A DNA stretch of 64,000 nt, taken from assembly GCF_014196505.1 (NCBI RefSeq), contig NZ_JACIDW010000015.1, positions 1 through 64,000 of the forward strand. The letters run 5' to 3'. This document shows, piece after piece, positions 46,649 through 54,879 of the stretch (its first letter is position 1; each line of letters begins with the position of its first letter). The notes under the pieces are model-generated. The model did not search any database, was not told the origin of the DNA, and was given only the letters and a program-made list of their open reading frames with translations. The position numbers and the translations under genes were made by a program. The stretch is from Rhizobium metallidurans (lineage in GTDB: Bacteria > Pseudomonadota > Alphaproteobacteria > Rhizobiales > Rhizobiaceae).

Positions 46649-47662
46649 ATGATCGTTTCGCGGCTCGTTCGTCGGCAGATCGCTCGAGCGGCAATGATCC
46701 TCGCCGTCCTGGCGGCGGGCATGCCGCCGGCGCTTGCCGCGGACGGCGCGAAGGTCGACAGCCGCATCATTTCCGACTTCAAGATCGGCTCGAACGAAAC
46801 CAGGTTCGGGCCTTTTGAATTTCTCGGCGGACTGGAGATAGTCTCGTCCAATCGCCTGTTCGGCTCGATGTCCTCGATCCGCTTCAAGGAGGACCCGGCA
46901 CGGTTCGTCGCCGTGCTGGACACCGGCCACTGGATGACCGGCCGTGTCGAGCGCGATGCCGCGGGCAAGCTCTCGGGCCTCGCCGATGTCGAGATCACGC
47001 CGATGCGCGACCGCGCCGGCAAGACCTTCGAGGGCAAGGGCTTCATGGACGCCGAGGGGCTCGCGCTGGCGAAGGATCGCGTACTGGTCTCCTTCGAACA
47101 GCTGCATCGCGTCGATAGCTATCCCGATCCCGGTTTCGAAACCTCCCGCGCCATCGAGGGAAAGACGATCCCCTTCCCCCGCAGCGTGCTGCGCGCCAAT
47201 CGCGGCTTCGAGACGATCGCCGTGGCGCCCGCGTCGAGCCCGCTGAAGGGCGGCACGCTGATCGTCGCCGAACGCAGCCTGGACGATGATGGCAATGCCT
47301 ACGCCGCCATTCTCGACGGCCCGCTGAAGGGCACGCTGGCGCTCGCGCATTACGGCGACTTCGACGCCACCGACGGCACCTTCCTGCCCAATGGCGACCT
47401 TTTATTGCTGGAGCGCCGCTTCAACATGGCCGCGGGCGTGGGGATGCGCATCCGCCGCATCAAGTCGGCCGATATCAAGCCCGGCGCCGTGATCGACGGC
47501 GAAATTCTGCTGCAGGCGGATTTCGGCTACCAGATCGACAATATGGAAGGCATCGACGCCTTCACCGCCGCCGATGGAACCATCCGTGTCGTCCTGGTCT
47601 CCGACGACAACCACTCGATCCTGCAGCGCAGTCTGATGCTGGAATTCCGGCTGGTCGAGTAG
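46649..47662 (+). CDS. Exported phytase/esterase-like beta-propeller protein
   Basis: 337 residues with a signal peptide (about 1-31, ending PALA). The mature protein matches the family described as esterase-like activity of phytase (FEFLGGLEIVSSNRLFGSMSSIRF, DAEGLALAKDRVLVSFEQLHRV, ETIAVAP, FLPNGDLLLLERRF, DNMEGIDAF). The repeating strands suggest a beta-propeller in the periplasm. No catalytic role is proven for rhizobial members. It begins six bases after the cobT stop and is probably co-transcribed, although no cobalamin link is known. Confidence 0.85.
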   Translation: MIVSRLVRRQIARAAMILAVLAAGMPPALAADGAKVDSRIISDFKIGSNETRFGPFEFLGGLEIVSSNRLFGSMSSIRFKEDPARFVAVLDTGHWMTGRVERDAAGKLSGLADVEITPMRDRAGKTFEGKGFMDAEGLALAKDRVLVSFEQLHRVDSYPDPGFETSRAIEGKTIPFPRSVLRANRGFETIAVAPASSPLKGGTLIVAERSLDDDGNAYAAILDGPLKGTLALAHYGDFDATDGTFLPNGDLLLLERRFNMAAGVGMRIRRIKSADIKPGAVIDGEILLQADFGYQIDNMEGIDAFTAADGTIRVVLVSDDNHSILQRSLMLEFRLVE

Positions 47663-47722
47663 ACGGCCTCTATCTCGCCCGATCAGCCGTCTTGCTGTAG
47701 ATTGCGGGCCGGGGAGACGGGG

Positions 47723-48460
47723 ATGAAGAACCGGGCCGCAACGCGACGACGAACCAGGACGCGCAAGGCGACGAGCGGCCTCCTGCTGCTGATCGCCGCC
47801 TATCTGCTGCTTGCCTATGTCGTCCTGCCTGAGATGTGGATCCTGCGCGACGAGGGCCGCGTGGTTCAGTTCGGCCCGATGGTGACGACCACGGAGCAGG
47901 ATATCCCCGGCGATCCCATCAATGTCGGGCTGGTGGGGACGAAGGAACAGGTCATCCGCGCCTTCGCCGCCGCCGGCTGGGACCCGGCCGACAAGATCAC
48001 GCTCAAGACCTCGGCCGAGATCGGCCTCAGCGTCGTCCTCGACCGGCCCGATCTCGATGCGCCGGTCAGCCCGCTCAAATTCGAGGGACGCAAGCAGGAT
48101 CTCGCCTTCGAGCAGGCGGTCGGCACCAGCGCCGACGAGCGCAATCACGTCCGTTTCTGGATGACGAAGGAGGTGGCGAAGGACGGCCGGCCGATCTGGC
48201 TGGGCTCGGCGAGCTTCGACCGCGGTGTCGGCTTCAGCCACGACACCGGGCAGATCACCCACCATATCGGACCGGATGTCGACGCGGAACGGGACCTGAC
48301 AATCGGCGATCTGATGAAAGCGGGCCAGTTGTCGTCGACATACGAGATCCCCGGCATCGGCGCCACCAGGACCGGCCGCAACGGCGGCGGAGACCCCTAT
48401 TTCACCGACGGCAAGGCGCTGGTTGGGGTCATCAGCGAAGGGAACGGCACCCGCAAGTAA
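47723..48460 (+). CDS. LssY C-terminal domain protein
   Basis: 245 residues: one N-terminal transmembrane helix (about 18-38) and a periplasmic domain of the LssY-C type (VGTKEQVIRAFAAAGWDPAD, then WLGSASFDRGVGFSHDTGQITHHIGPDVDAERD). LssY was named in a Legionella type I secretion-linked cluster; the domain's biochemical role is unknown. GGGGAGACGGGG before the ATG at 47723 fixes the start. A hairpin that can terminate transcription overlaps the end of the gene. Confidence 0.83.
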   Translation: MKNRAATRRRTRTRKATSGLLLLIAAYLLLAYVVLPEMWILRDEGRVVQFGPMVTTTEQDIPGDPINVGLVGTKEQVIRAFAAAGWDPADKITLKTSAEIGLSVVLDRPDLDAPVSPLKFEGRKQDLAFEQAVGTSADERNHVRFWMTKEVAKDGRPIWLGSASFDRGVGFSHDTGQITHHIGPDVDAERDLTIGDLMKAGQLSSTYEIPGIGATRTGRNGGGDPYFTDGKALVGVISEGNGTRK

Positions 48461-48471
48461 GGGGGTGCCGT
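48444..48471. terminator. Hairpin between convergent LssY-C and yhhQ genes
   Basis: ACGGCACCC pairs with GGGTGCCGT around the end of the LssY-C gene. The 5' arm lies inside the coding sequence. There is no marked T-run, but the convergent position suits a bidirectional terminator. Confidence 0.45.
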
Positions 48472-48492
48472 CCACATCGATTGTGGGCTGGC

Positions 48493-49131
48493 TCAGCCGG
48501 CCGCGCGGGCGCCCTGCATCGGCCTGAGAACGCTCATCAGCGCACCGTAGGGCAGAAGCATCACGAGACCGACCAGCAGCTTCACCCAGAAATCGCCGAT
48601 CGCCCAGGAAATCCAGCGCGGCGCCTCGGCGGCGAAGACGCCGAGAACAGGCGAGGCCTCGAGCGCGAACGGCTCGTTCGGGCCGAGGAAGACGAAGACG
48701 GCAGCGAACGACAGCGAGAAGAAGATCACCGTATCGAGCATCGAGCCCAACAGGGAGCCGATCAACGGCGCGCGCCACCAGGCCTGCCGACGCAGCCGGT
48801 TGAACAGCGCGATATCGAGCAACTGGCCGGCGAGATAGGCCGTGCCCGAAGCGATCGCGATACGCGGCACAGAGGTGAAGAAGGAGAGCGCCACGCCGAC
48901 GAGGAAGCCGGCGAACACCACCTTGCGCGCCGCCTGCGGTCCGAACTGGCGATTGGTGAGATCGGTGATCAGGAAGGCGACCGGATAGGTGAATGCACCC
49001 CAGGTCAGGAGGTCGGCGAGATTGACGCCGGCGACCGTGACGTTCAGCGGGAACTGCACGAGGAAGTTCGACGAGACGACGACCAGCGTCATCAGGGCGA
49101 CGTAGATAATGATATAGCGCGTCTGAAGCAT
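48493..49131 (-). CDS. yhhQ: Queuosine precursor transporter (YhhQ family)
   Basis: 212 residues, with about six hydrophobic helices. The family signatures are SNFLVQFPL near the N-terminus, TYPVAFLITDLTNRQFG(P) and GSMLDTVIFF. YhhQ/VUT proteins import 7-cyano- or 7-aminomethyl-7-deazaguanine for queuosine in tRNA. The ATG at 49131 (MLQTRYIII) has AGGA upstream. Directly downstream of rpmB, but a strong terminator separates them. Confidence 0.88.
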   Translation of the reverse strand: MLQTRYIIIYVALMTLVVVSSNFLVQFPLNVTVAGVNLADLLTWGAFTYPVAFLITDLTNRQFGPQAARKVVFAGFLVGVALSFFTSVPRIAIASGTAYLAGQLLDIALFNRLRRQAWWRAPLIGSLLGSMLDTVIFFSLSFAAVFVFLGPNEPFALEASPVLGVFAAEAPRWISWAIGDFWVKLLVGLVMLLPYGALMSVLRPMQGARAAG

Positions 49132-49179
49132 TTTTTTATCCTGGGGTATGCCACCAGCTGGAGGGACGATCCGGCAAAG

Positions 49180-49217
49180 CAAAAGGCTTGAACGGGATTA
49201 TCCGTGCAAGCCTTTTG
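49180..49217 (-). terminator. Terminator of rpmB
   Basis: Long hairpin: AAAAGGCTTG pairs with CAAGCCTTTT, and an inner ACGG/CCGT extends the stem. It begins about 30 bases after the rpmB stop and is followed by a T-rich stretch on the minus strand. Confidence 0.85.
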
Positions 49218-49246
49218 AAGCCGTATAGCTAGACGACGGTTATTGC

Positions 49247-49546
49247 TTAGGCAGCAACAGCCGTTTCAGCGGTCTTCTTGACGATCTGGCGGCGCAGCAG
49301 ACGAGCGCGCATCGACAGTTCGTTTTCGCTTGCCTTGATCAGGAAAGCATCGAGACCACCGCGATGCTCGACGGTACGCAGAGCAGCAGCCGAAACGCGA
49401 AGACGGTAACGCTGGCCGAGCGCGTCGGAGATCAGCGTAACCTGGCACAGGTTCGGGAGGAACCGGCGCTTGGTCTTGTTGTTGGCATGGCTGACATTGT
49501 TGCCAACGAGGACTGCCTTGCCGGTCAATTCGCACATGCGGGACAT
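49247..49546 (-). CDS. rpmB: 50S ribosomal protein L28
   Basis: 99 residues. The start MSRMCELTGKAVLVGNNVSH and the KTKRRFLPNL segment are typical of alphaproteobacterial L28, which carries a C-terminal extension compared with the E. coli protein (78 residues). The ATG at 49546 with AGGTG upstream is chosen; the frame continues 58 codons further without support. It stands as a single gene with its own terminator. Confidence 0.97.
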   Translation of the reverse strand: MSRMCELTGKAVLVGNNVSHANNKTKRRFLPNLCQVTLISDALGQRYRLRVSAAALRTVEHRGGLDAFLIKASENELSMRARLLRRQIVKKTAETAVAA

Positions 49547-49803
49547 GGGACACCTATTCTTGTTTTTCTCGGCCATAACTGCCCGCCCGCGCAAAACGGA
49601 CTTGCAATCCAACAGGCCATGATTGGAAAGTTGCGGTTCTATAATCAGACAGACCGCGCGCGTCAAGCCAAACCTTGGTCTTTCCGGCGATTCCCTCGAA
49701 AAGCCTCGCAATTCCGTCAAAAAGCTTGTGTTCTCTCAAGGCCGCGACAGGCGTATAGACGGCATCTCGTGATCTGACCAGCGCACCGAACAAGGTTGAA
49801 TTC

Positions 49804-50580
49804 ATGGCTCACTGGAGCAAACGCATTCTCATCTCCGCCCTGGCGGGCCTGATGGCCGTGCCGGCGGGCGCCGCCGAGGTCGTGCATCGCACGGAGTACA
49901 AGGTCGCGCTCGGCATCATCACCATCGCCCGGGCCGCCTTCATGACCCGTATCGAGGATAACAAGACCTATAGCGTTTCCGGCGACATCAGCTCGGCCGG
50001 CCTCGCCGACCTCGTCACGACCATCTCGGCCACGACCAGCGTCGATGGCCAGCTGCGCGGCAACCGCATGCAGGCGACCCGCTATCTCCTCTATTACAAG
50101 AGCGGCAAGCGCGCCCGCACCTACGATGTCCGCTACACCAACGGCAACATCACCTCCTCGACGATAAAGCCGCCGCGCCAACCGCCGAAGAACTGGGTCG
50201 ACGTGCCCGCATCCGACATGCGCGCCGTGCTCGATCCCATTTCCGGCCTGATCTTCCCGGCCGACACCAATGTCTGTGCGCAGAAACTGCCGATCTACGA
50301 CGGCGAGATGCGCATGGACCTGGTACTCTCTCCGAGCGGATCGAAGGATTTTTCCACGCAAGGCTTTTCCGGCAAGGCGACGGTATGCAACGTCCGCTTC
50401 GTGCCGCGCTCGGGCTACAAGAAGGGCCGCAGCGACATCGAGTACCTGAGCAAGAGCAGCCGCATGGAGATCTGGTTCGCCAAGGCCGACTCCGCCAACG
50501 TCTTGGCGCCAGTCTTCGTGCGTATCCCGACCCAGTACGGCCCGGTGACCATCACCGCGGTGAAATACAGCGCAAGCTGA
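49804..50580 (+). CDS. Exported DUF3108 family protein
   Basis: 258 residues with a Sec signal peptide (cleavage near VPAGAA, residue 23). The mature chain matches the DUF3108 pattern (YKVALGIITIARAAF, then YSVSGDISSAGLADLV, YYKSGKRARTYDVRY and FVPRSGYKKGRSD). It is probably a periplasmic beta-structured protein; function unknown. AAGG precedes the ATG. Divergent from rpmB and followed by a strong bidirectional hairpin. Confidence 0.87.
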   Translation: MAHWSKRILISALAGLMAVPAGAAEVVHRTEYKVALGIITIARAAFMTRIEDNKTYSVSGDISSAGLADLVTTISATTSVDGQLRGNRMQATRYLLYYKSGKRARTYDVRYTNGNITSSTIKPPRQPPKNWVDVPASDMRAVLDPISGLIFPADTNVCAQKLPIYDGEMRMDLVLSPSGSKDFSTQGFSGKATVCNVRFVPRSGYKKGRSDIEYLSKSSRMEIWFAKADSANVLAPVFVRIPTQYGPVTITAVKYSAS

Positions 50581-50625
50581 CGCAGCAGCCCGGCCTCGCC
50601 GCCAAGCGGCGCCCCTTCACAAATG

Positions 50626-50654
50626 AAGGGTGCGGCAAGCCATGCCGCACCCTT
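50626..50654. terminator. Bidirectional terminator between convergent genes
   Basis: AAGGGTGCGGCA pairs with TGCCGCACCCTT around a short loop. It lies between the stops of the DUF3108 gene and the leftward Gly/Ser-rich protein gene. Confidence 0.75.
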
Positions 50655-50696
50655 GTTCTCGATATTGATCCTGACGATCTCTGGCGACAGCGCCGG

Positions 50697-51413
50697 TCAG
50701 CGCATCGCGATGACCATCTTGCAGAGCTTGACGAGGCTGCCGTCGAAGCCGCCGCCGGCCAGGATGTCCTTGCACCGAACCTTCATCTTCGCCCGATCGC
50801 CAGCCGAAAGGTCGTTGAACGCCTGAAGCTGCCTGTTGTTCAGGCCGTTGCGTCCGTTGCTGCCGTTGGTACCATTGTTGCCGTTGGTCGGGTTGGTCGG
50901 GTTGTTCGGGTTCTGCGGATCATCGGTACCCGGCAGGCCGAGATTGAGGTTCAGCAGCGTGTTGGTACCGAGAGCCACCTTCGCTTTCGCCCCCAGAAGC
51001 CCCGAACCGCCCACATTGGCGTTCACGCCCGTGTTGAGCCCACGCGATCCGCCGACGCTGGCGGTATTGCTGACGCCGAGGCCGCCACGGGAACCACCAC
51101 CGACGGATGTGTTGGTGCTGACACCGCCGGAGCCGCCGACCGACGCCGAGACGCCCAGACCACCGCTTGAGTTGCTACCGACGTTTGCATTCACGCCGCT
51201 GGCGCCGCCGACCGATGCGCTTGCAACAGAGCCGCTGCCGCCGACGGTGGCATTCACGCCGCTGGCGCCGCCGAGCGAGACGCTGAGCCCGTTGCTGGTC
51301 CCGATGCTGAGTCCGTTGCTGCCGCCGACGTCAAAGGCGCTCGCGGGCAGCGGAGCCAGCAAAGCGGCGCAACTTACGGCCAGAACAGCGTATTTCGATG
51401 CATTAAAGTTCAT
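50697..51413 (-). CDS. Secreted Gly/Ser/Asn/Val-repeat protein
   Basis: 238 residues. A signal peptide (about 1-26, ending PLPASA) precedes a long low-complexity region (about 30-150) built from irregular copies of GGASGVNA, VGGSG and GGLGV-type motifs, then an Asn/Pro/Gly-rich stretch (about 160-190) and a folded-looking C-terminal domain with two cysteines (VRCKDILAG...LVKLCKMV). The start has GGAGG upstream. The repeats recall structural or adhesive cell-surface proteins, but no family is recognised. It is preceded by an A/T-rich upstream region, unlike its neighbours. Confidence 0.75.
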   Translation of the reverse strand: MNFNASKYAVLAVSCAALLAPLPASAFDVGGSNGLSIGTSNGLSVSLGGASGVNATVGGSGSVASASVGGASGVNANVGSNSSGGLGVSASVGGSGGVSTNTSVGGGSRGGLGVSNTASVGGSRGLNTGVNANVGGSGLLGAKAKVALGTNTLLNLNLGLPGTDDPQNPNNPTNPTNGNNGTNGSNGRNGLNNRQLQAFNDLSAGDRAKMKVRCKDILAGGGFDGSLVKLCKMVIAMR

Positions 51414-51871
51414 TCCAACCTCCACGAGATGCTGCCGGAGCCCAATGCCCAGGCAGTCGAAACCAATGAAGGGAAGCGCGCATTCCCGAAGCGGCGGTCT
51501 GTAACCGAAAGTGGAAGCCAGCCCGCCTCTACATGAAAACAAGAATATGCGTAAATTCTAACATTTCAATGTATTTCGCGCATAGGTTTTGTAAGCCTTT
51601 TAAAACGGATAACATATGATGAATAGCTAATGCAAAATACGTGCACAACCGGAGACATATGCCTCCGTAAATGGGACGGATTGCAACAGGATGAGACGGC
51701 CAGGTGGAATAAGGCGAAACAGGGGCGGGCGATGTGTACCCGTTCTGGAATATAAGCGCCGATTTATGCAATTATAGATATGCATTTCATCGTTTACATC
51801 GCGCGCCAAAATGAAACGGCCGGCACCGCATGGAAGCGATGCCGGCCGTCTCGTTCATTCCGGTATGACGA
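51414..51871. other. A/T-rich intergenic region of about 460 bp
   Basis: Among the most A/T-rich stretches of the window. It holds the promoter region of the leftward repeat protein gene on its left side and a terminator for the chemoreceptor gene on its right. Reading frames here lack ribosome-binding sites and rhizobial codon use. An imperfect palindrome GGAGACATATGCCTCC lies near 51652-51667. Confidence 0.45.
51816..51849 (-). terminator. Terminator of the chemoreceptor gene
   Basis: Fourteen-base stem ACGGCCGGCACCGC / GCGATGCCGGCCGT with one non-Watson-Crick pair and a 6-base loop; TTTCATTTTG follows on the minus strand. Confidence 0.85.
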
Positions 51872-53629
51872 TCAGAATTCTTCCCAGCTGTCAGCCGCGG
51901 GCGCCGCCATTCCGTGCGCCCTGGCGACCCGCGAGACAAGATGCAGCGCCGGCGAGCTCTGCGCCGCCCTGGACTGCGGCCTGACCGCATAGGCCTCGCT
52001 CAGCTTGAACTGCGCCAACAACCCGCGAAGCGCCTCGGCTTCCGCCGCCAGCTTGTGGCTTGCCGCCGTGCTCTCCTCGACCATCGCCGCGTTCTGCTGC
52101 GTGGACTGGTCGAGCTGGTTGACCGCCTGATTGATCTCCTTCAACCCCGTCGCCTGCTCCCTCGAGCCTTCGACGATCGCCGCGACATTGACGTTGATGT
52201 CGTTGACCTGGCTGACGATGGTCTCCAGCGCCTTGCCGGTCTGCCCGACCAGGTCGACGCCGTTGCGAACCTGCTCGCTGGACTTGGTGATCAGCGACTT
52301 GATCTCCTTTGCGGCACTTGCCGAGCGCTGCGCCAGCTCGCGCACCTCCTGCGCCACGACGGCGAAGCCCTTGCCCGCCTCGCCCGCGCGCGCCGCCTCG
52401 ACACCGGCGTTGAGGGCGAGAAGATTGGTCTGGAACGCGATGTCGTCGATGACGCCGATGATGTTGGTGATCTCCCGGGACGACTGCTCGATCTGGCCCA
52501 TCGCCGCCACCGCGTTGCGCACCACCTGGCCGGATTGCTCCGCTCCCTGCTTGGTCTGGGACACCAGCTTGCCGGCCTCGTCGGCGCGGTAGCTGGAATC
52601 GTTGACCGTCGTGGTGATCTCCTCCAGCGCCGCCGCCGTCTCCTCGACGGACGCCGCCTGCTGCTCCGTGCGCTTCGAGAAGGAATCGGCCGTCGCACCG
52701 ATCTCGCGGGAGCCGGCCGCGATCGCATGCGCGTTCTCGCCGACGGTCTTCATGGTCTCCGAGAGCCGCGCGATCGTCGCGTTGAAATCGTGTCGCAGCT
52801 GCTCCATCGATGGTACGAAGGCGGCATCGACCGTCTTCGTCAGATCGCCTTCCGAGAGACCGCGCAGCGCCTGCCCGAGCAGGCTGATGGCGCTCATGCG
52901 CTGCGTCACGTCGGTGGCGAACTTCACCACCTTGTAGACCCGGCCATTGGCGTCGGTGATCGGGTTGTAGGCCGCCTGAATCCAGATTTCCTTGCCACCC
53001 TTGCCGTAACGGACGAACTCGTTGGCGATGAACTCGCCGGCCGCCAGACGGCGCCAGAAGCTGGCATAGTCCTCGGTGCGCGCATAGGACGGCTCGCAGA
53101 ACATGCTGTGATGCTTGCCCACGATCTCATTCAGCGAGTAGCCGAGACCGTTGCAGAAGTTTTCGTTGGCCGTGATGATCTCACCTGTCGGCGTGAATTC
53201 GATGACCGCCTGCGAACGCGAGATCGCGTCCAGCTTGCCGGCATCCTCGACCGCCTTGTTCTTCGCATCCGTGATGTCGGAAGCGAGCTTCACGACCTTG
53301 AATGGCTTGCCGTGCTTGAAGACCGGATTGTAGGAGGCCTGGATCCATATCTCCCGGCCACCCTTGGCCAGCCGCTTGTAGGCCCCCGCATCGTATTCGC
53401 CACGGCCGAGCCGGGCCCAGAAGTCGCGATACTCCTGCGATGCGGCCAGCGCCGGTTCGCAGAACATCGCGTGGTGCTTGCCGACGATCTCGGAAAGATC
53501 ATAGCCGAGAGCATTGCAGAAATTCTCGTTCGCCTTCAGCACGTTGCCCTTCAGATCGAACTCGATGATTGCTTGCGATTTTGAAATCGCGCCGAGGATA
53601 TATCCCGCATCAGATGCCAGACCGAACAT
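51872..53629 (-). CDS. Soluble double-PAS methyl-accepting chemotaxis protein (BdlA-like)
   Basis: 585 residues with no transmembrane segment. Two similar PAS domains (about 8-125 and 130-245) each contain an (E)IVGKHH-x-MFCEP motif. A HAMP-like segment and a methyl-accepting signalling domain with the conserved hairpin (IDDIAFQTNLLALNAGVEAARAGE-type, split here as IIGVIDDIAFQTN and LLALNAGVEAARAGEAGKGF) follow. The protein ends in SWEEF, resembling the xWxxF CheR/CheB docking pentapeptide. The ATG at 53629 has AGGGGAC upstream and is preferred to starts up to 43 codons earlier. Probably a cytoplasmic redox, oxygen or energy sensor; signal unknown. Confidence 0.92.
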   Translation of the reverse strand: MFGLASDAGYILGAISKSQAIIEFDLKGNVLKANENFCNALGYDLSEIVGKHHAMFCEPALAASQEYRDFWARLGRGEYDAGAYKRLAKGGREIWIQASYNPVFKHGKPFKVVKLASDITDAKNKAVEDAGKLDAISRSQAVIEFTPTGEIITANENFCNGLGYSLNEIVGKHHSMFCEPSYARTEDYASFWRRLAAGEFIANEFVRYGKGGKEIWIQAAYNPITDANGRVYKVVKFATDVTQRMSAISLLGQALRGLSEGDLTKTVDAAFVPSMEQLRHDFNATIARLSETMKTVGENAHAIAAGSREIGATADSFSKRTEQQAASVEETAAALEEITTTVNDSSYRADEAGKLVSQTKQGAEQSGQVVRNAVAAMGQIEQSSREITNIIGVIDDIAFQTNLLALNAGVEAARAGEAGKGFAVVAQEVRELAQRSASAAKEIKSLITKSSEQVRNGVDLVGQTGKALETIVSQVNDINVNVAAIVEGSREQATGLKEINQAVNQLDQSTQQNAAMVEESTAASHKLAAEAEALRGLLAQFKLSEAYAVRPQSRAAQSSPALHLVSRVARAHGMAAPAADSWEEF

Positions 53630-53967
53630 TCCCGTCCCCTTTGCCTGCGACGCCATCCACTGGCGTTGCGTCTTGTTGAAAGAGACATCGGGGAACGCGC
53701 GTTTCCGACAAAGTATGGGCAAATCCTGAGGGAAAATAACAACTATCTCAGATCGCAATCACCGAAGCTCTCACAACCGATGATCATTCCGCGAGAGTTA
53801 ATGTTCAGTATACAACGAATATCTAATTTAAGGTTGCATCCCTGTGAAAACTCATAGTGTATTTCTTATATTTCAAGGACTGCCTCACCCGCCGACGACC
53901 CGCCAATGAAAAAGGGCGCCACCAGGACGCCCTCTTCAAACATATCCAATTTTCAGGCCCTAACGGC
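53630..53967. other. Promoter region of the chemoreceptor gene and 3' end of the DUF4167 transcript
   Basis: About 340 bases, A/T-rich between 53720 and 53880. It contains the DUF4167 terminator at 53909-53936. No supported gene. Confidence 0.4.
53909..53936 (-). terminator. Terminator of the DUF4167 gene
   Basis: Minus-strand AGGGCG/CGCCCT stem with a 9-base loop directly followed by TTTTTC, about 30 bases after the stop. Confidence 0.85.
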
Positions 53968-54879
53968 TTACTCCGAAGCAGCGTCTGCCAAGGCTGGCGC
54001 TTCGCCGGCATCGCCTTCACCAGCCGCTTCGCCTTCGCCACGACGCGGACGACGGGGACGCGGGGTAGCGGCGCGACGGCGCGGCTGGCGGGTCGTTGCC
54101 GCACCGCTTTCCTCGTCCATCGACACTTCGGCCGGAATGCCTTCGATATCAGGCTGCGGGCCGGTACCGTCGATCACTTCGGGCTGGGCGGCTGCAACCG
54201 GTGCCGGGCGCTCTTCGCGGCGGCGGGGCTGGCGAGCCGGGCGCTCTTCGCTGCGGGGCTGCTCCTCGGCGCGCGGCTGCGGCTGGGGCTGCTCTTCGCT
54301 GCGCGGCTGCTCGTCGTTCTGACGGCGCGGCTGCTCTTCGTCGCGGCGCTGGCGCTGCTCGTTGTTGAAGCGGCGCTCGTCCGAACGGCGGCCCTGCTGC
54401 TCGTCGTTCTGACGGCGCGGCTGCTCATCGTTGTTGCGGCGCTGCTGGTGCTCCTGCTGCTGGCGCGGAGGCTGAACGACCACGACGTCGTCGTTGTCGC
54501 CGCCATCCATTTCGTCGCCATCACGCTCACTGCCGTCGCGGTCGAATTCGCCGCGGTCGTCGCGCTGGAAGCGTTCCTGCATCTGCGCCTGTGCGGCGGC
54601 AATGATGCGGTAGTAGTGTTCGGCGTGCTGCAGGTAGTTTTCAGCCATGACACGGTCGCCGGAGCTCTGCGCGTCGCGACCGAGCTGCGAATACTTTTCG
54701 GCGATGTGCTGCGCGGTGCCGCGGATCTTCACGTCTGGGCCGGAGCTGTCGTAGGTCCGCGTCAGCGGGTTGCCGCCCTTGCGGTTGAAATTGTTGTTAT
54801 TGTTATTGTTATTTCCGCCGCCGCCGCCGTTGTTGTTGGTACGCCCGCGACCGCGTTTGTTCTGCTGTCCTGGCCTCAT
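53968..54879 (-). CDS. DUF4167 protein with long disordered Arg/Gln/Glu-rich tail
   Basis: 303 residues. After an RGRGR start and an Asn/Gly homopolymer-like run, residues about 36-105 form the DUF4167 domain (NPLTRTYDSSGPDVKIRGTAQHIAEKY, then RDAQSSGDRVMAENYLQHAEHYYRII). The rest (about 105-303) is a charged, Gln/Arg/Glu/Pro-rich disordered tail with repeated EQPRRQND-like units. An RNA-related role is suggested only by composition and by the translation genes upstream (prmC, prfA). It lies about 325 bp beyond prmC. Confidence 0.9.
   Translation of the reverse strand: MRPGQQNKRGRGRTNNNGGGGGNNNNNNNNFNRKGGNPLTRTYDSSGPDVKIRGTAQHIAEKYSQLGRDAQSSGDRVMAENYLQHAEHYYRIIAAAQAQMQERFQRDDRGEFDRDGSERDGDEMDGGDNDDVVVVQPPRQQQEHQQRRNNDEQPRRQNDEQQGRRSDERRFNNEQRQRRDEEQPRRQNDEQPRSEEQPQPQPRAEEQPRSEERPARQPRRREERPAPVAAAQPEVIDGTGPQPDIEGIPAEVSMDEESGAATTRQPRRRAATPRPRRPRRGEGEAAGEGDAGEAPALADAASE

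Noticed and set aside
45251..47350. 699-codon minus-strand frame opposite cobT and the phytase-like gene
   Set aside because: Antisense shadow spanning two well-supported genes, with hydrophobic Val/Leu runs mirroring the acidic CobT linker.
49131..49247. Possible preQ1 riboswitch upstream of the queuosine-precursor transporter
   Set aside because: A CTAGCTATA string resembles part of a preQ1-I core, but the pseudoknot partner and A-rich tail are lacking, and the main hairpin is explained as the rpmB terminator.
51529..51771. 80-codon minus-strand frame in the A/T-rich intergenic region
   Set aside because: No ribosome-binding site, codon use unlike the neighbouring genes, and no recognisable features.
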